Made by a program: the position numbers and the translations under genes
Assembly (NCBI RefSeq): GCF_011189575.1
Contig: NZ_PUJW01000015.1
Coordinates: 52,545-116,544, forward strand
Reading direction: 5' to 3'
Origin: Photorhabdus cinerea
GTDB lineage: Bacteria > Pseudomonadota > Gammaproteobacteria > Enterobacterales > Enterobacteriaceae
Length of the DNA stretch: 64,000 bases
The notes under the pieces: generated by a model
The model's database searches: none
Seen by the model: only the letters and a program-made list of their open reading frames with translations
Told to the model about the DNA's origin: nothing
Shown: piece by piece, positions 52,125 to 61,388 of the stretch
Position numbering within the stretch: the first letter of the stretch is position 1
Layout of the letters: every line of letters starts with the position of its first letter

Positions 52125-54437
52125 CTAGTGGCAGTTTCCACTGGAACAGTGGCAGCGATTTACAGTGTTGTTGTTCAGCTTCATCGTTACGCGGCTGCGT
52201 GCCCGGCGTAGGAAGAAAAACACTAATGCGTTAAATATGGCTATAGTAAGGATAGTGATCAGGCTGCTTTGTGGGTGTTGTGAAAAAGTCACAATCTGAT
52301 AGAACAGAGCTGAGATTGAGTAAGCTACATTCAGTCCCCACAGAATAGAAAATGTCATCCAGCCGCGGCTAGTTTCGCGGGCGATAGCACCCATCACAGA
52401 AACACAGGGAACATACAGTAGAACGAAGATTAAATAACTGTAAGCGGAAATCGCAGAGCCGAATTTGGTACTCATTGTTCCCATAGAGCCGCTATCCATG
52501 TCACCGTCACCTTTACTAGCTTCTATCGGGTTAGAAAGTACGCTCAGAGTGAAGGTGTCTTTCAAACTATCCCAGGTTTCATCAACAGCATCTTTCAGCT
52601 CACCAAGTAGGTTGAACCCATCTGCATCAAACGGTTCATTAGTGATACTTTCCGCGGTGTACAGGGTATTTAGTGTCCCAACAACCACTTCTTTTGCCAT
52701 TGCGCCAGTTATCAGGCCCACGGTTGCCTGCCAGTTATCTGAGTGAACTCCGATTGGCTGTAATACAGGTGTAATGACTTTGCTGACCGAAGCCAGCGCG
52801 GATTCGTTGATGCTATCCACCGCTTGACCTGAGAAAGAAAAGCTGTTGAGTGCACCAATAAATATACTGGCGATAACGATCACTTTACCGGCACGGATAA
52901 CAAAACCTTTCAGGCGTTGCCAGGTTTGCAGAAACAGGGTTTTCAGATGTGGAATATGGTAAACCGGAAGCTCCATAACGAATGGTGAAGCTTCACCACG
53001 CATAATGGTGCATTTCAGCATCAGGCCAGTCAGGATAGCAACCATAATTCCCAATATATAAAGGGAGAAAACAATGGTGGCACCATTTTTGCCAAAGAAT
53101 GCAGCGGCGAATACAGCAAAGATTGCCAGCCGTGCACCGCAGGACATAAATGGCGCCATCATAATTGTGATCAGACGTTCACGTGGTGCATCCAGTGTTC
53201 TCGCACCCATAATCGATGGGACGTTACAACCAAAGCCAACAATCAACGGGACAAAAGATTTACCCGGCAGTCCCAGAACTTGCATTAGGCGATCCATGAC
53301 AAACGCCGCTCGTGCCATATAACCGGAATCTTCAAGGAAAGAGAGGAAAAGATACATCATGCCGATTTGTGGCACGAGTGGTAGCACGGTGTTAATACCG
53401 CCACCGATACCCTGTGCGAGGAAAACCGTCAGCCATTCAGGGAAGCTTAATGTATGACCAAGCCATTGAACGCCGTGAATGAAAATAGCAATAGAGCCAC
53501 CGTCGAAAATAGGCTGTAATGCACCACCGATATTAATTGCCAGCACGAACATTAAATACATAACAACCAAGAAAATTGGCACACCCAGCCAGCGGTTGAG
53601 GATAATTTTATCGATTGCCTGTGTGAGTTTGTTTGGCATGGCTTTTTGGGTGTCGATCACTGCCATACATAACGCGTTGATACTTTGATAGCGAGCATCG
53701 GCAATGACCAGTTCCGGTTCTTCATGTTGCTGTTGTTGCAGGCGTTCTTTAGATTCAGCCAATATTGAAGTAGCAAGACCGGAACGTTCCAGGCTGTAAA
53801 TATCTCCTTCAAGCATCTGAAGCGCTAACCAGCGGCGTTGTTGAGGATTAAAATTGTCTGAGATTGCACCAGATAGCTTGTCAACTTCCTGTAATAGACT
53901 GTCAGGGTAGCAAATCAGTGACTGCTCTGAATTTTGTTTATGATGATCTATCGCCTGTTTCAGCTCATTTAGCCCGGTAGCACGTGTTGACACCATTGGA
54001 ATAACCGGGCAGCCAAGGCGTTGCTCCAGTTCGGCAATATCAATTTGGATATGTTGGTTTTTAGCAATATCTAGCATATTCAGTGCAATAATGCATGGAA
54101 TGCCTAATTCAAGGAGTTGCAGTGTCAGGTAGAGATTTCTCTCAAGGTTAGAAGCATCGACTACGTTAATCAGCATGTCAGCATCACCGCCTAGAATATA
54201 GTGACAGGCTATTTGCTCATCCAGTGATGTCTGTTCGGAAATCGTGGTGAGAGAGTAGGTTCCTGGCAGGTCAACTAATTCGATTTTATGATCCGCAGTG
54301 ATAAAACGACCAGTTTTCTGTTCTACCGTGACGCCCGCCCAGTTGCCTACACGCTGGCGGGCGCCAGTAAGTTGGTTAAATAATGTTGTTTTGCCGGCAT
54401 TGGGGTTACCGATTAAGCCAATGGTGAGTGCTTTCAT
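52125..54437 (-). CDS. feoB: Ferrous iron transporter FeoB
   Basis: 770 aa. N-terminal G domain with GNPNAGKTTLFNQLTG (G1), DLPGTYSL (G3) and NMLD (G4), then a GDI-like helical segment, two Gate domains (GFGCNVPSIMGARTL and YVPCVSVMGAIARE) and about ten membrane helices. It imports Fe(II) across the inner membrane. The C-terminus ends with clustered Cys/His residues. Confidence 0.98.
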   Translation of the reverse strand: MKALTIGLIGNPNAGKTTLFNQLTGARQRVGNWAGVTVEQKTGRFITADHKIELVDLPGTYSLTTISEQTSLDEQIACHYILGGDADMLINVVDASNLERNLYLTLQLLELGIPCIIALNMLDIAKNQHIQIDIAELEQRLGCPVIPMVSTRATGLNELKQAIDHHKQNSEQSLICYPDSLLQEVDKLSGAISDNFNPQQRRWLALQMLEGDIYSLERSGLATSILAESKERLQQQQHEEPELVIADARYQSINALCMAVIDTQKAMPNKLTQAIDKIILNRWLGVPIFLVVMYLMFVLAINIGGALQPIFDGGSIAIFIHGVQWLGHTLSFPEWLTVFLAQGIGGGINTVLPLVPQIGMMYLFLSFLEDSGYMARAAFVMDRLMQVLGLPGKSFVPLIVGFGCNVPSIMGARTLDAPRERLITIMMAPFMSCGARLAIFAVFAAAFFGKNGATIVFSLYILGIMVAILTGLMLKCTIMRGEASPFVMELPVYHIPHLKTLFLQTWQRLKGFVIRAGKVIVIASIFIGALNSFSFSGQAVDSINESALASVSKVITPVLQPIGVHSDNWQATVGLITGAMAKEVVVGTLNTLYTAESITNEPFDADGFNLLGELKDAVDETWDSLKDTFTLSVLSNPIEASKGDGDMDSGSMGTMSTKFGSAISAYSYLIFVLLYVPCVSVMGAIARETSRGWMTFSILWGLNVAYSISALFYQIVTFSQHPQSSLITILTIAIFNALVFFFLRRARSRVTMKLNNNTVNRCHCSSGNCH

Positions 54438-54499
54438 GTTTTCGTTGCCAAATTAAGATTAGGAATAACAGTTTTACGGTTTGTAATGGATTATTCGTT

Positions 54500-54724
54500 T
54501 CACTGAGCGTTGTCTAATATAAGAAATTCTAGGTCTTTTTTTCTCAGAATCAGATTGACTCTACGAGTCTCAATTTGTATCGGATCGCCTAAAGGAGCTA
54601 AGCGGACAACATGAAAAGAGGAGCCGGGTAACATGCCTAATGACAGCAATTTTTGCCGGTAAGCGGGGCTTATCTTTGGAGAAAAGCCAATGATTTTGTA
54701 ACTATGGTCTGGAAGAAGTTGCAT
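54500..54724 (-). CDS. feoA: Ferrous iron transport protein A
   Basis: 74 aa SH3-like cytoplasmic protein (YKIIGFSPKISPAYRQKLLSLGMLPGSSFHVVRLAPLGDPI) that partners FeoB. First gene of the operon. Upstream of it a GATAATCGTATTA stretch (54756-54768) loosely resembles a Fur half-site; iron and oxygen control (Fur, FNR) is normal for feo. Confidence 0.95.
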   Translation of the reverse strand: MQLLPDHSYKIIGFSPKISPAYRQKLLSLGMLPGSSFHVVRLAPLGDPIQIETRRVNLILRKKDLEFLILDNAQ

Positions 54725-55268
54725 ATAACCTTCCGCGATGTTTGCAAGTAAAAGTGATAATCGTATTAATTAATATAAAGTACGATTTTTATTCTATCCA
54801 TATTAATTGTAAATGGAAATAATAACCAACATTGATTTCAATATTAATTGCATTTTCATTATTGAAGTCACCAAGGTTGATATTGATCAGTGAATGTGGA
54901 TTTTTTCTGGTTAAAGAGATAAAGATGCACTGCCGGAGCAGTGCAGCACCCTTAATCGAAGGTGCTTTTGTCTTTCGATGTTTCTGGCTCTCAGCAGCGA
55001 TATTCATGGTATCGTTTGTATTCCGATCCTCTTAAATCCAAAGGTAATTCATTGATTTTCTATATAATGCTAACTTTATAACATTTACCGGGTATTCTAA
55101 ATGCTTGATTAGGAACTATATTAGCCCCTTCTCTAATTCCTGTATCAATGTTGATATGTTCGGTCCGTAGACAGTAATAATTTTTGCACTTTTCGCAAAT
55201 ACTCCATATCATCTATATAACGAATATACGTAAAATATGAACTCAAGTAGATACAATATGGAGGCAGT
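54725..55268. other. feoA / toxin-antitoxin intergenic region
   Basis: 544 bases without a gene. It holds the feo promoter (minus strand), two adjacent hairpins (54926-54945, TGCACTGC/GCAGTGCA; 54945-54966, AGCACC/GGTGCT then TTTT) and the antitoxin promoter. The first hairpin shares AGATGCACTGCC with the hairpin beyond the toxin gene at 57027. Confidence 0.5.
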
Positions 55269-55943
55269 ATGATTACTAAATCGCAAGCCAAATCAGAAAA
55301 TGTCAGCTTTGACTTTCTTTCAATTGAGTTATTAAATGACAAGGATGCTGCCAAACATATCAATTTGTCTGAAATTTCTGCTGATGAGGCAAATCAGTAT
55401 GTGGTAGTAAAGTTGCCAAGAGCAATTGATTATCATGATATTAAGTTGGCAATAGCTAGTGCAGTAACAGCTGTCACTACATTCAATAAGAACAAATATC
55501 AGTCTATTGTAACCGAACCATCTTCAAAAATTGGATTTACTTCCCGTAATGAAGCACGCCTTGAAGAATTAAAAAATCGGATCATTACTGATTCAAAGTG
55601 GCTGACTGCGAGTGAACTCAGCAAATTAGTCGGGTCTAAATCAGTGAATCCCAGCGCTGCGGCAAATCGGTTGAAAAAGTCGAAAAAAATATTCGCATTA
55701 CAAATTGGTGGCAAAGACCTATTCCCGCTGTATGCTCTAGACGAAGGCGGCCAGCCATTGCCAGTGATAAAAAAAATTATTGCGTTGTTTGGGGATAAAA
55801 AGACGCCTTGGGCAATAGCTATCTGGTTTGGTACACCAAATAGTTGGCTTGGTAATAAAAAGCCAAAGGACCTTCTATTAACTCAACCGAATGATGTTTA
55901 TATAGCAGCCAAAGAAGAAGTTGAAGGGCCATGTCATGGCTGA
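55269..55943 (+). CDS. Xre/MbcA-like (DUF2384) antitoxin
   Basis: 224 aa, longer than typical for the family. The C-terminus DKKTPWAIAIWFGTPNSWLGNKKPKDLL matches the DUF2384 C-terminal domain of RES-partner antitoxins. A helix-turn-helix-like stretch is visible in WLTASELSKLVGSKSVNPSAAANRLKK. A GGAGG site precedes the ATG. The toxin start overlaps its end by eight bases. It should neutralise the toxin and repress the operon. Confidence 0.78.
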   Translation: MITKSQAKSENVSFDFLSIELLNDKDAAKHINLSEISADEANQYVVVKLPRAIDYHDIKLAIASAVTAVTTFNKNKYQSIVTEPSSKIGFTSRNEARLEELKNRIITDSKWLTASELSKLVGSKSVNPSAAANRLKKSKKIFALQIGGKDLFPLYALDEGGQPLPVIKKIIALFGDKKTPWAIAIWFGTPNSWLGNKKPKDLLLTQPNDVYIAAKEEVEGPCHG

Positions 55944-56601
55944 TGATAAAAAAGAATTTCAAGAAGGTATACCGCTTCCTCCAGAGAATACAGCAACCAA
56001 AACCCAAAAATGGAAAGCAGGTACACCTATTGAACGTATTCATAAGTCTAAGTTTAAAGGAGCTGAATTTAATCCTGGAGTTGGCAATGCTCGTTTTAGT
56101 CCGTTCAAAAATAATGGAATATCTGTTCCAACGCTCTATGGCGGTGAAAACGTAGGAGTAGCTATTATGGAGACGATTTTGCATGATATTCCATTAAATT
56201 GCGCTGGTATACCTGTTGATCTGGGTAAACTAGATGATTTAGCGCACAGCCAAATTACTCCGCAAAGAGATATCAAGTATGTCGATATCAATCCAAGAAT
56301 ACTGAAGAAATGGGGGATTATTCAAAGCCAACTAATAGAATCTGGAGCATCGGATTATCATATTACTCAGCTCTGGGCAGCAAAAATTTATCATAATAAT
56401 CCTGATGCTCAAGCAATTCGATGGCCCTCTAAGCAACACGGCGGCAAAGCAATAATAATTTTTGGAGATCGAGTGGGAGAAAAAGATTTGCATGTGTCTC
56501 TTGAATCTGAACCAGCCACTACCTCTAAAGAAGTTAACGAAAAACTTAAAGAGCTTGCAGATGAAATGGAGTTGGTTTTAGTACCTAAAGATATAGCATA
56601 A
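55936..56601 (+). CDS. RES-domain toxin
   Basis: 221 aa from the ATG at 55936, overlapping the antitoxin stop. RES-family residues: Arg in TPIERIH and Arg53 in NARFSPF, Glu79 in AIMETILHD, and a later Ser. RES toxins degrade NAD+ and belong to type II toxin-antitoxin systems with Xre-DUF2384 partners (MbcT/MbcA, ParT/ParS). An N-terminal Pro/Thr-rich tail of about 25 residues precedes the domain. Confidence 0.8.
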   Translation: MADDKKEFQEGIPLPPENTATKTQKWKAGTPIERIHKSKFKGAEFNPGVGNARFSPFKNNGISVPTLYGGENVGVAIMETILHDIPLNCAGIPVDLGKLDDLAHSQITPQRDIKYVDINPRILKKWGIIQSQLIESGASDYHITQLWAAKIYHNNPDAQAIRWPSKQHGGKAIIIFGDRVGEKDLHVSLESEPATTSKEVNEKLKELADEMELVLVPKDIA

Positions 56602-57026
56602 TCTACGGCATATTTGTTATTGAAAGCCTGAATTGTAGGTGGGCTCCGTCCTCTACTATGACAGTAGTAACGTTGCTGAGTGTTGTTCTGGTATCTTCAC
56701 CTCCAGATAGACCAAATCAAAGGACGGAATAATGTGGCGAGCAGCCCTGCCATATGACTGATGAGTAAGACCATCATCTTTTGACATAATGAACGAGCGG
56801 CATGGCTGTGTTCTCATTGAAATTGTTAGCTCAATTAAGTAGATCTGCCTGTCACTTTTCTAAAGATTTCTCAGGAGTGCACCAGATTCTTTTCCCGACG
56901 TTTGAGTACATCGTTGATGATAAATTCACTATGTTACTTCCATCTAATCTACTCCTTGAAATGTATATTTATAGTGAAAGTTTGAGGGGGCAGTGTTCTT
57001 AACATGGCAGAAATCTCCGTAATCTG
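56602..57026. other. Region between toxin gene and tex
   Basis: 425 bases without a convincing gene. A minus-strand frame 56656-56787 (MSKDDGLTHQSYGRAARHII... to LLLS, 43 aa) may be a remnant but is not recognised. The other frames are short. Confidence 0.35.
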
Positions 57027-57052
57027 AGATGCACTGCCAAGGCAGTGCATCT
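57027..57052 (-). terminator. tex terminator hairpin
   Basis: Perfect 12-bp stem AGATGCACTGCC/GGCAGTGCATCT with a 2-nt spacer, 20 bases beyond the tex stop. The stem's left arm recurs at 54923-54934 on the far side of the toxin-antitoxin genes. Confidence 0.7.
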
Positions 57053-57071
57053 ATTTACAGGTATATGAATC

Positions 57072-59396
57072 TCAGCGTTTTTTTCCGAATGCGGCGGCGA
57101 GTGCATCACTCATGGCACTGTTCCCGGCTGAGGCAGGAGAGCGTGGAGTATTGCGGTTCCGGTCATTGCGTTCAGGACGGCGGTCAGCTTGGGTATTGCT
57201 GCTGCGGCGTGAGCTGGTTTCTCCCGGTTGTTCATCGAGGCGCATGGTCAGCGCAATACGTTTACGATTTAGGTCAACTTCCTGTACTTTTACTTTGACG
57301 ATATCGCCTGTTTTTACCACCGTGTGGGGATCTGTTACAAACCGCTCTGACAATGAAGAGATGTGCACCAGACCATCCTGATGGACGCCGATATCGACAA
57401 ATGCACCAAAGTTAGTCACATTTGTCACGGTACCTTCCAGTATCATACCTAGGCGCAGGTCGTTCATCGTTTCCACGCCTTCTGCAAAGGTCGCGGTTTT
57501 AAACTCTGGGCGTGGGTCGCGGCCCGGTTTTTCCAACTCTTTCAGAATATCGCTAACGGTTGGAACCCCAAATTGTTCTGTGGTGAAATCTTCAGGTTTC
57601 AATCCACGCAGTGAGGAAGGATTACCCATTAATTCTTGAAGCTTCTGTTCAGTAGCTGCCAGAATTTTCTCAACGACTGGATAGGCTTCCGGGTGAACGG
57701 TCGATGCATCCAGTGGGTTATCACCGTGACTAATACGCAGGAATCCGGCGCACTGCTCAAAAGCTTTTGGCCCAAGGCGGCTGACTTTCAGTAATTGTGC
57801 ACGGTTATTGAAGCGGCCATTCTCATCACGCCAGTTTACGATATTCTGGGCTATCATACGCGTCAGCCCGGCAACCTTAGTGAGCAGAGGTGCGGAGGCG
57901 GTATTCAGATCGACACCGACAGCATTCACACAATCTTCGACGACCGCATCCAGTTTCTTGGCAAGCAGAGTCTGGCTGACATCATGTTGATACTGGCCCA
58001 CACCAATGGATTTAGGATCGATTTTCACTAACTCAGCCAGTGGATCTTGCAGGCGGCGGGCGATAGAAACTGCACCACGCAGTGAAACATCCAGATCAGG
58101 AAACTCTTGGGCTGCCAGCTCAGATGCAGAATAAACAGAGGCTCCTGCCTCACTGACAATGACTTTTTGTGCTTTTATCTCCGGGAACTGTTTTTGTATA
58201 TCCGCGAAGAAACGTTCTGTTTCGCGAGAAGCGGTTCCGTTACCGATAGCGACCAGTTCTACCTGATGTTTGATACACAACGCTGCTACGCTTGCGGCTG
58301 CTTTGGTGGTTTGCCCGGTATGTGGATAAATAGTGTCTGTGGCTATCAATTTGCCAGTGGCATCGACTACCGCAACTTTAACACCAGTACGCAGACCAGG
58401 ATCGAGCCCCATTGTTGCACGCATACCTGCTGGTGCAGCCATTAGCAGATCTTGCAGGTTGCGGGCGAACACTTTGATGGCTTCATCTTCTGCTTTTTCG
58501 CGTAAGGTACTCATTAATTCAGTTTCAAGGTGCAGCAATACCTTGATACGCCATGTCCAGTTTACTACGGCTTTGCGCCAGCTATCTGCCGGTGCATTGT
58601 TCAGACGTAGATTAAGATGCTCCGTAATAATCTGCTCGCCGTGGCTCTCTTTGGGTGGCTCATCAAATTGGGGATCAGCATTCAGAGAAAGTTGCAGTAT
58701 TCCTTCATTACGGCCACGGAACATGGCTAGTGCACGGTGAGAAGGGACCTGTGCGATAGGCTCATGATGATCAAAGTAGTCGCGGAATTTAGCGCCTTCT
58801 TCCTCTTTTCCTGTGACAACTTTAGCGACCAGATGGGCATTTTTCCATAAATATTCCCGAACTTTTGCTAATAATGCGGCATCTTCGGAGAAGCGCTCCA
58901 TCAGGATATAACGGGCGCCATCCAGAGCAGCTTTGGTGTCAGCTACACTTTTATCGGTATCGACAAAGGCAGCGGCAATTAAGTCTGGTTCTTGTTGCGG
59001 ATCTTGCCATAGAGAATCCGCCAGAGGCTCAAGGCCCGCTTCAATAGCGATTTGCCCGCGGGTGCGGCGTTTGGGTTTGTATGGAAGATAAAGATCTTCC
59101 AGCTCTGTTTTACTCAGTGTTCCATTAATTGCTTCGGCCAGCTCTGGTGTCAGCTTACCTTGTTCATCAATGGATTTAAGAATGGTTTGGCGACGATCTG
59201 ACAGTTCACGCAGATAACTAAGGCGGCTATCAAGTTGGCGAAGTTGGGTATCATCCAGACCTCCGGTGACCTCTTTACGATATCGAGCAATAAAAGGAAC
59301 GGTATTCCCTTCATCAAGTAAACTGATCGCTGAAAGTACCTGTTGTGGCTGGGCCTGTAGCTCACTTGCAATAATTTGGCTCAGAGATTCATTCAT
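57072..59396 (-). CDS. tex: Transcription accessory protein Tex (YhgF)
   Basis: 774 aa. N-terminal Tex helical domain (QVLSAISLLDEGNTVPFIARYRKEVTGGL), YqgF/RuvC-like domain (GLDPGLRTGVKVAVVD), helix-hairpin-helix region (VGVDLNTASAPLLTKVAGL) and a C-terminal S1 RNA-binding domain (GTVTNVTNFGAFVDIGVHQDG), then a low-complexity Arg/Ser-rich tail. It binds nucleic acid and RNA polymerase and is essential in some species. The neighbour greB is in the conserved order. Confidence 0.98.
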   Translation of the reverse strand: MNESLSQIIASELQAQPQQVLSAISLLDEGNTVPFIARYRKEVTGGLDDTQLRQLDSRLSYLRELSDRRQTILKSIDEQGKLTPELAEAINGTLSKTELEDLYLPYKPKRRTRGQIAIEAGLEPLADSLWQDPQQEPDLIAAAFVDTDKSVADTKAALDGARYILMERFSEDAALLAKVREYLWKNAHLVAKVVTGKEEEGAKFRDYFDHHEPIAQVPSHRALAMFRGRNEGILQLSLNADPQFDEPPKESHGEQIITEHLNLRLNNAPADSWRKAVVNWTWRIKVLLHLETELMSTLREKAEDEAIKVFARNLQDLLMAAPAGMRATMGLDPGLRTGVKVAVVDATGKLIATDTIYPHTGQTTKAAASVAALCIKHQVELVAIGNGTASRETERFFADIQKQFPEIKAQKVIVSEAGASVYSASELAAQEFPDLDVSLRGAVSIARRLQDPLAELVKIDPKSIGVGQYQHDVSQTLLAKKLDAVVEDCVNAVGVDLNTASAPLLTKVAGLTRMIAQNIVNWRDENGRFNNRAQLLKVSRLGPKAFEQCAGFLRISHGDNPLDASTVHPEAYPVVEKILAATEQKLQELMGNPSSLRGLKPEDFTTEQFGVPTVSDILKELEKPGRDPRPEFKTATFAEGVETMNDLRLGMILEGTVTNVTNFGAFVDIGVHQDGLVHISSLSERFVTDPHTVVKTGDIVKVKVQEVDLNRKRIALTMRLDEQPGETSSRRSSNTQADRRPERNDRNRNTPRSPASAGNSAMSDALAAAFGKKR

Positions 59397-59704
59397 GTTG
59401 TGTTTTCTTCTGGTGGATAGGCTTCAAATATTCGCAAAAACCCCTTTATACGTTTTAGGAGAAACAATTTCCAGTTCATGCCTAATCTTATTTTGATCGG
59501 TTACGCCACAATTCAACGAATTTATTGCAAGTTACGTCAGAGCAACCGCGATTAAATCGAATCTTTTCCTTGGATTTTTCATGGAAAAAGTCACCCCATC
59601 ACCGGAAAAGGTTAGTTTGTTTTAGTGATTATTTCTCTTTATTCCAGCCTCAAACCCGCAATCAGCTCTTGTATTCGCAATTTAATCTTATTCGCTGGCT
59701 CTGC
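59397..59704. other. tex-greB intergenic region
   Basis: 308 bases. It should hold the tex promoter and greB terminator on the minus strand; no clear hairpin with a T run and no RNA gene is seen. Confidence 0.35.
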
Positions 59705-60178
59705 CTATTTCACATATTCGATCTTATTCACGTACCACATGGCTTCTCCTGTTGGCGTATGAACGATTACGCTGTCTCCGACTTCTTTCTTTAGTAAAGC
59801 TCGAGCCATTGGAGAATCGATGGATATGTAGTCTTTACGACCAAAAATTTCATCGTACCCAACGATACGGAAGCGTTTTATCTCTCCTTGATCATTTTCT
59901 ATCTCTACCCATGCACCAAAAAACACTTTTCCGTCTTGTTGAGGTGAGTAATCAACACATCGTAGTGCTTCCAGGCTCTTGGTAAGGTATCTGACCCGTC
60001 GATCAATTTCCCGCAGTCTCTTCTTGTTATATTGATAATCTGCGTTCTCACTCCTGTCACCGAGACTCGCCGCCCAGGTTACTTTTTTGGTGACTTCCGG
60101 GCGCTCTTCACGCCATAGATAATCCAATTCTTTCTTTAGTTTGTCGTAGCCTTCACGAGTTATAAGCTTAGTTTTCAT
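59705..60178 (-). CDS. greB: Transcription elongation factor GreB
   Basis: 157 aa. N-terminal coiled coil (KLKKELDYLWREERPEV, then LGDRSENADYQYNKKRLREIDRR with the two acidic tip residues) and C-terminal FKBP-like domain (SIDSPMARALLKKEVGD). It rescues backtracked RNA polymerase by stimulating transcript cleavage. In enterobacteria it is divergent from ompR; here an accessory operon occupies that side. Confidence 0.98.
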   Translation of the reverse strand: MKTKLITREGYDKLKKELDYLWREERPEVTKKVTWAASLGDRSENADYQYNKKRLREIDRRVRYLTKSLEALRCVDYSPQQDGKVFFGAWVEIENDQGEIKRFRIVGYDEIFGRKDYISIDSPMARALLKKEVGDSVIVHTPTGEAMWYVNKIEYVK

Positions 60179-60619
60179 TTTGATTTGCTTTGATATATGT
60201 TCAGAACAGGAGATAAGTACAGCTTTTTGTTCCTGACTTTGAATACTGTAGTTAACTATAAAGATCCTAACGATTCAAAATAATCTCATCAACCAACGAT
60301 ATTTTAAACAAGATAGAGATCTACTTTTGACATAAGAAGACACATTAATTTTCAGTCTAAATAAGACGAAGATCCACTTTTAAACAAAAAAGAGACGTTA
60401 ACCTTTACCCTTCCTTTTTTTCTGGGAAATATACTCTTGTTGATATAAGAAATTCTTATTTCATATAACAGGGGTCTCAAGAGAAAACGGTATTTAGCGA
60501 ACTTTTAGTTATAAAGATCGCATTATTCTCTCATGTGTTATACCAGCCACTCTGAACGTTCCCCGATCCAAAAATTGGGTCATTCTTATACGTACGATCC
60601 ATCATGGAAAAGGATATTG
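60179..60619. other. Region upstream of greB and the desulfurase operon
   Basis: 441 bases without a gene. It holds two imperfect direct repeats beginning AGATCTACTTTT (about 60308) and AGATCCACTTTT (about 60370), and the palindrome at 60445. The greB promoter and the operon promoter must lie here. Confidence 0.45.
60445..60459. promoter_or_regulatory. 15-bp palindrome, possible operator
   Basis: ATAAGAAATTCTTAT, a perfect 7-bp inverted repeat with a 1-base centre, about 175 bases before the first gene of the operon. No regulator is assigned. Confidence 0.35.
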
Positions 60620-61342
60620 ATGATAATGAATCAGCAAGAAACTAACGTAAGCATATTGGCGGGGAATTCACGGGCTTATCTCAATAAGGATAGTGAGATA
60701 GTTGTCGAGGCTCAACTGAAAGCCTTTGAGGCTGCGCTGCTGTTCGCCAAGCAAAGCCAAGATAAATGTGGTCAATTGCCAAGGATATCCGTGGCTTTCG
60801 ATCATCATGGGATATTCCGCCTTCAGTTCCTGACAGAAAACCTCACTAATTCTCAAAAGCGGAACCCTCGCCTGAGTCATCTCCATACCTCGATCAGGAA
60901 TGTATTCTTGCCCGTAACGGAAAAATATCAGATCCCGCTCAGTGAAATACGCGTTATTCACGAAGATTCAGCCAGGCAGCACCTTGTTCACATCCTTGCC
61001 TCCGGGGAAATACCCGAAATTATCACACGACGGATGGTGTCCAAAAACCTCGCTGACGGCAAACCATCGACGTCAGATGCTTCTTACGAAGAGCCGACTC
61101 AGAAACTCACTTGTGCAGCAATTACGAAGGAGTACTTCGAGAAAGCCGCCGGCGATCACAAAGGCTCAGACGCTCTTCTGGAGGTGTTCTTTGAGGATTG
61201 CGCCTGGTCGAGAGCTTTGGCATATGTGCGTGGGCTTCAGCTCAGCCACATGCTCGGTGTTTCAACCGCCATTCGTCTTAATCTTGTTAATGAAGCGGGC
61301 GATGTGAGCAAAGGCGATATAATTACTGCCCAGCAGATATAG
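60620..61342 (+). CDS. Uncharacterised protein, first gene of a cysteine desulfurase operon
   Basis: 240 aa from the ATG at 60620, favoured because AAAAGGA lies seven bases upstream; the frame is open from 60533. Not recognised as any family. It is soluble, mixed alpha/beta in pattern, with VAFDHHGIFRLQFL, a His-rich RLSHLHTSIRN segment and a C-terminal EVFFEDCAWSRALAYVRGLQLSHMLG. No membrane segment or signal peptide. It precedes a desulfurase by 46 bases, so a partner in sulfur transfer or product assembly is possible. The base composition looks less AT-rich than the accessory DNA further left. Confidence 0.6.
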   Translation: MIMNQQETNVSILAGNSRAYLNKDSEIVVEAQLKAFEAALLFAKQSQDKCGQLPRISVAFDHHGIFRLQFLTENLTNSQKRNPRLSHLHTSIRNVFLPVTEKYQIPLSEIRVIHEDSARQHLVHILASGEIPEIITRRMVSKNLADGKPSTSDASYEEPTQKLTCAAITKEYFEKAAGDHKGSDALLEVFFEDCAWSRALAYVRGLQLSHMLGVSTAIRLNLVNEAGDVSKGDIITAQQI

Positions 61343-61388
61343 TCAAGATAATAAGAAAATAATTTCATCTTTGTTAAGGTAGAAAATT

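Noticed and set aside
56656..56787. 43-codon minus-strand frame
   Set aside because: No recognisable domain or RBS; may be a remnant but cannot be supported.
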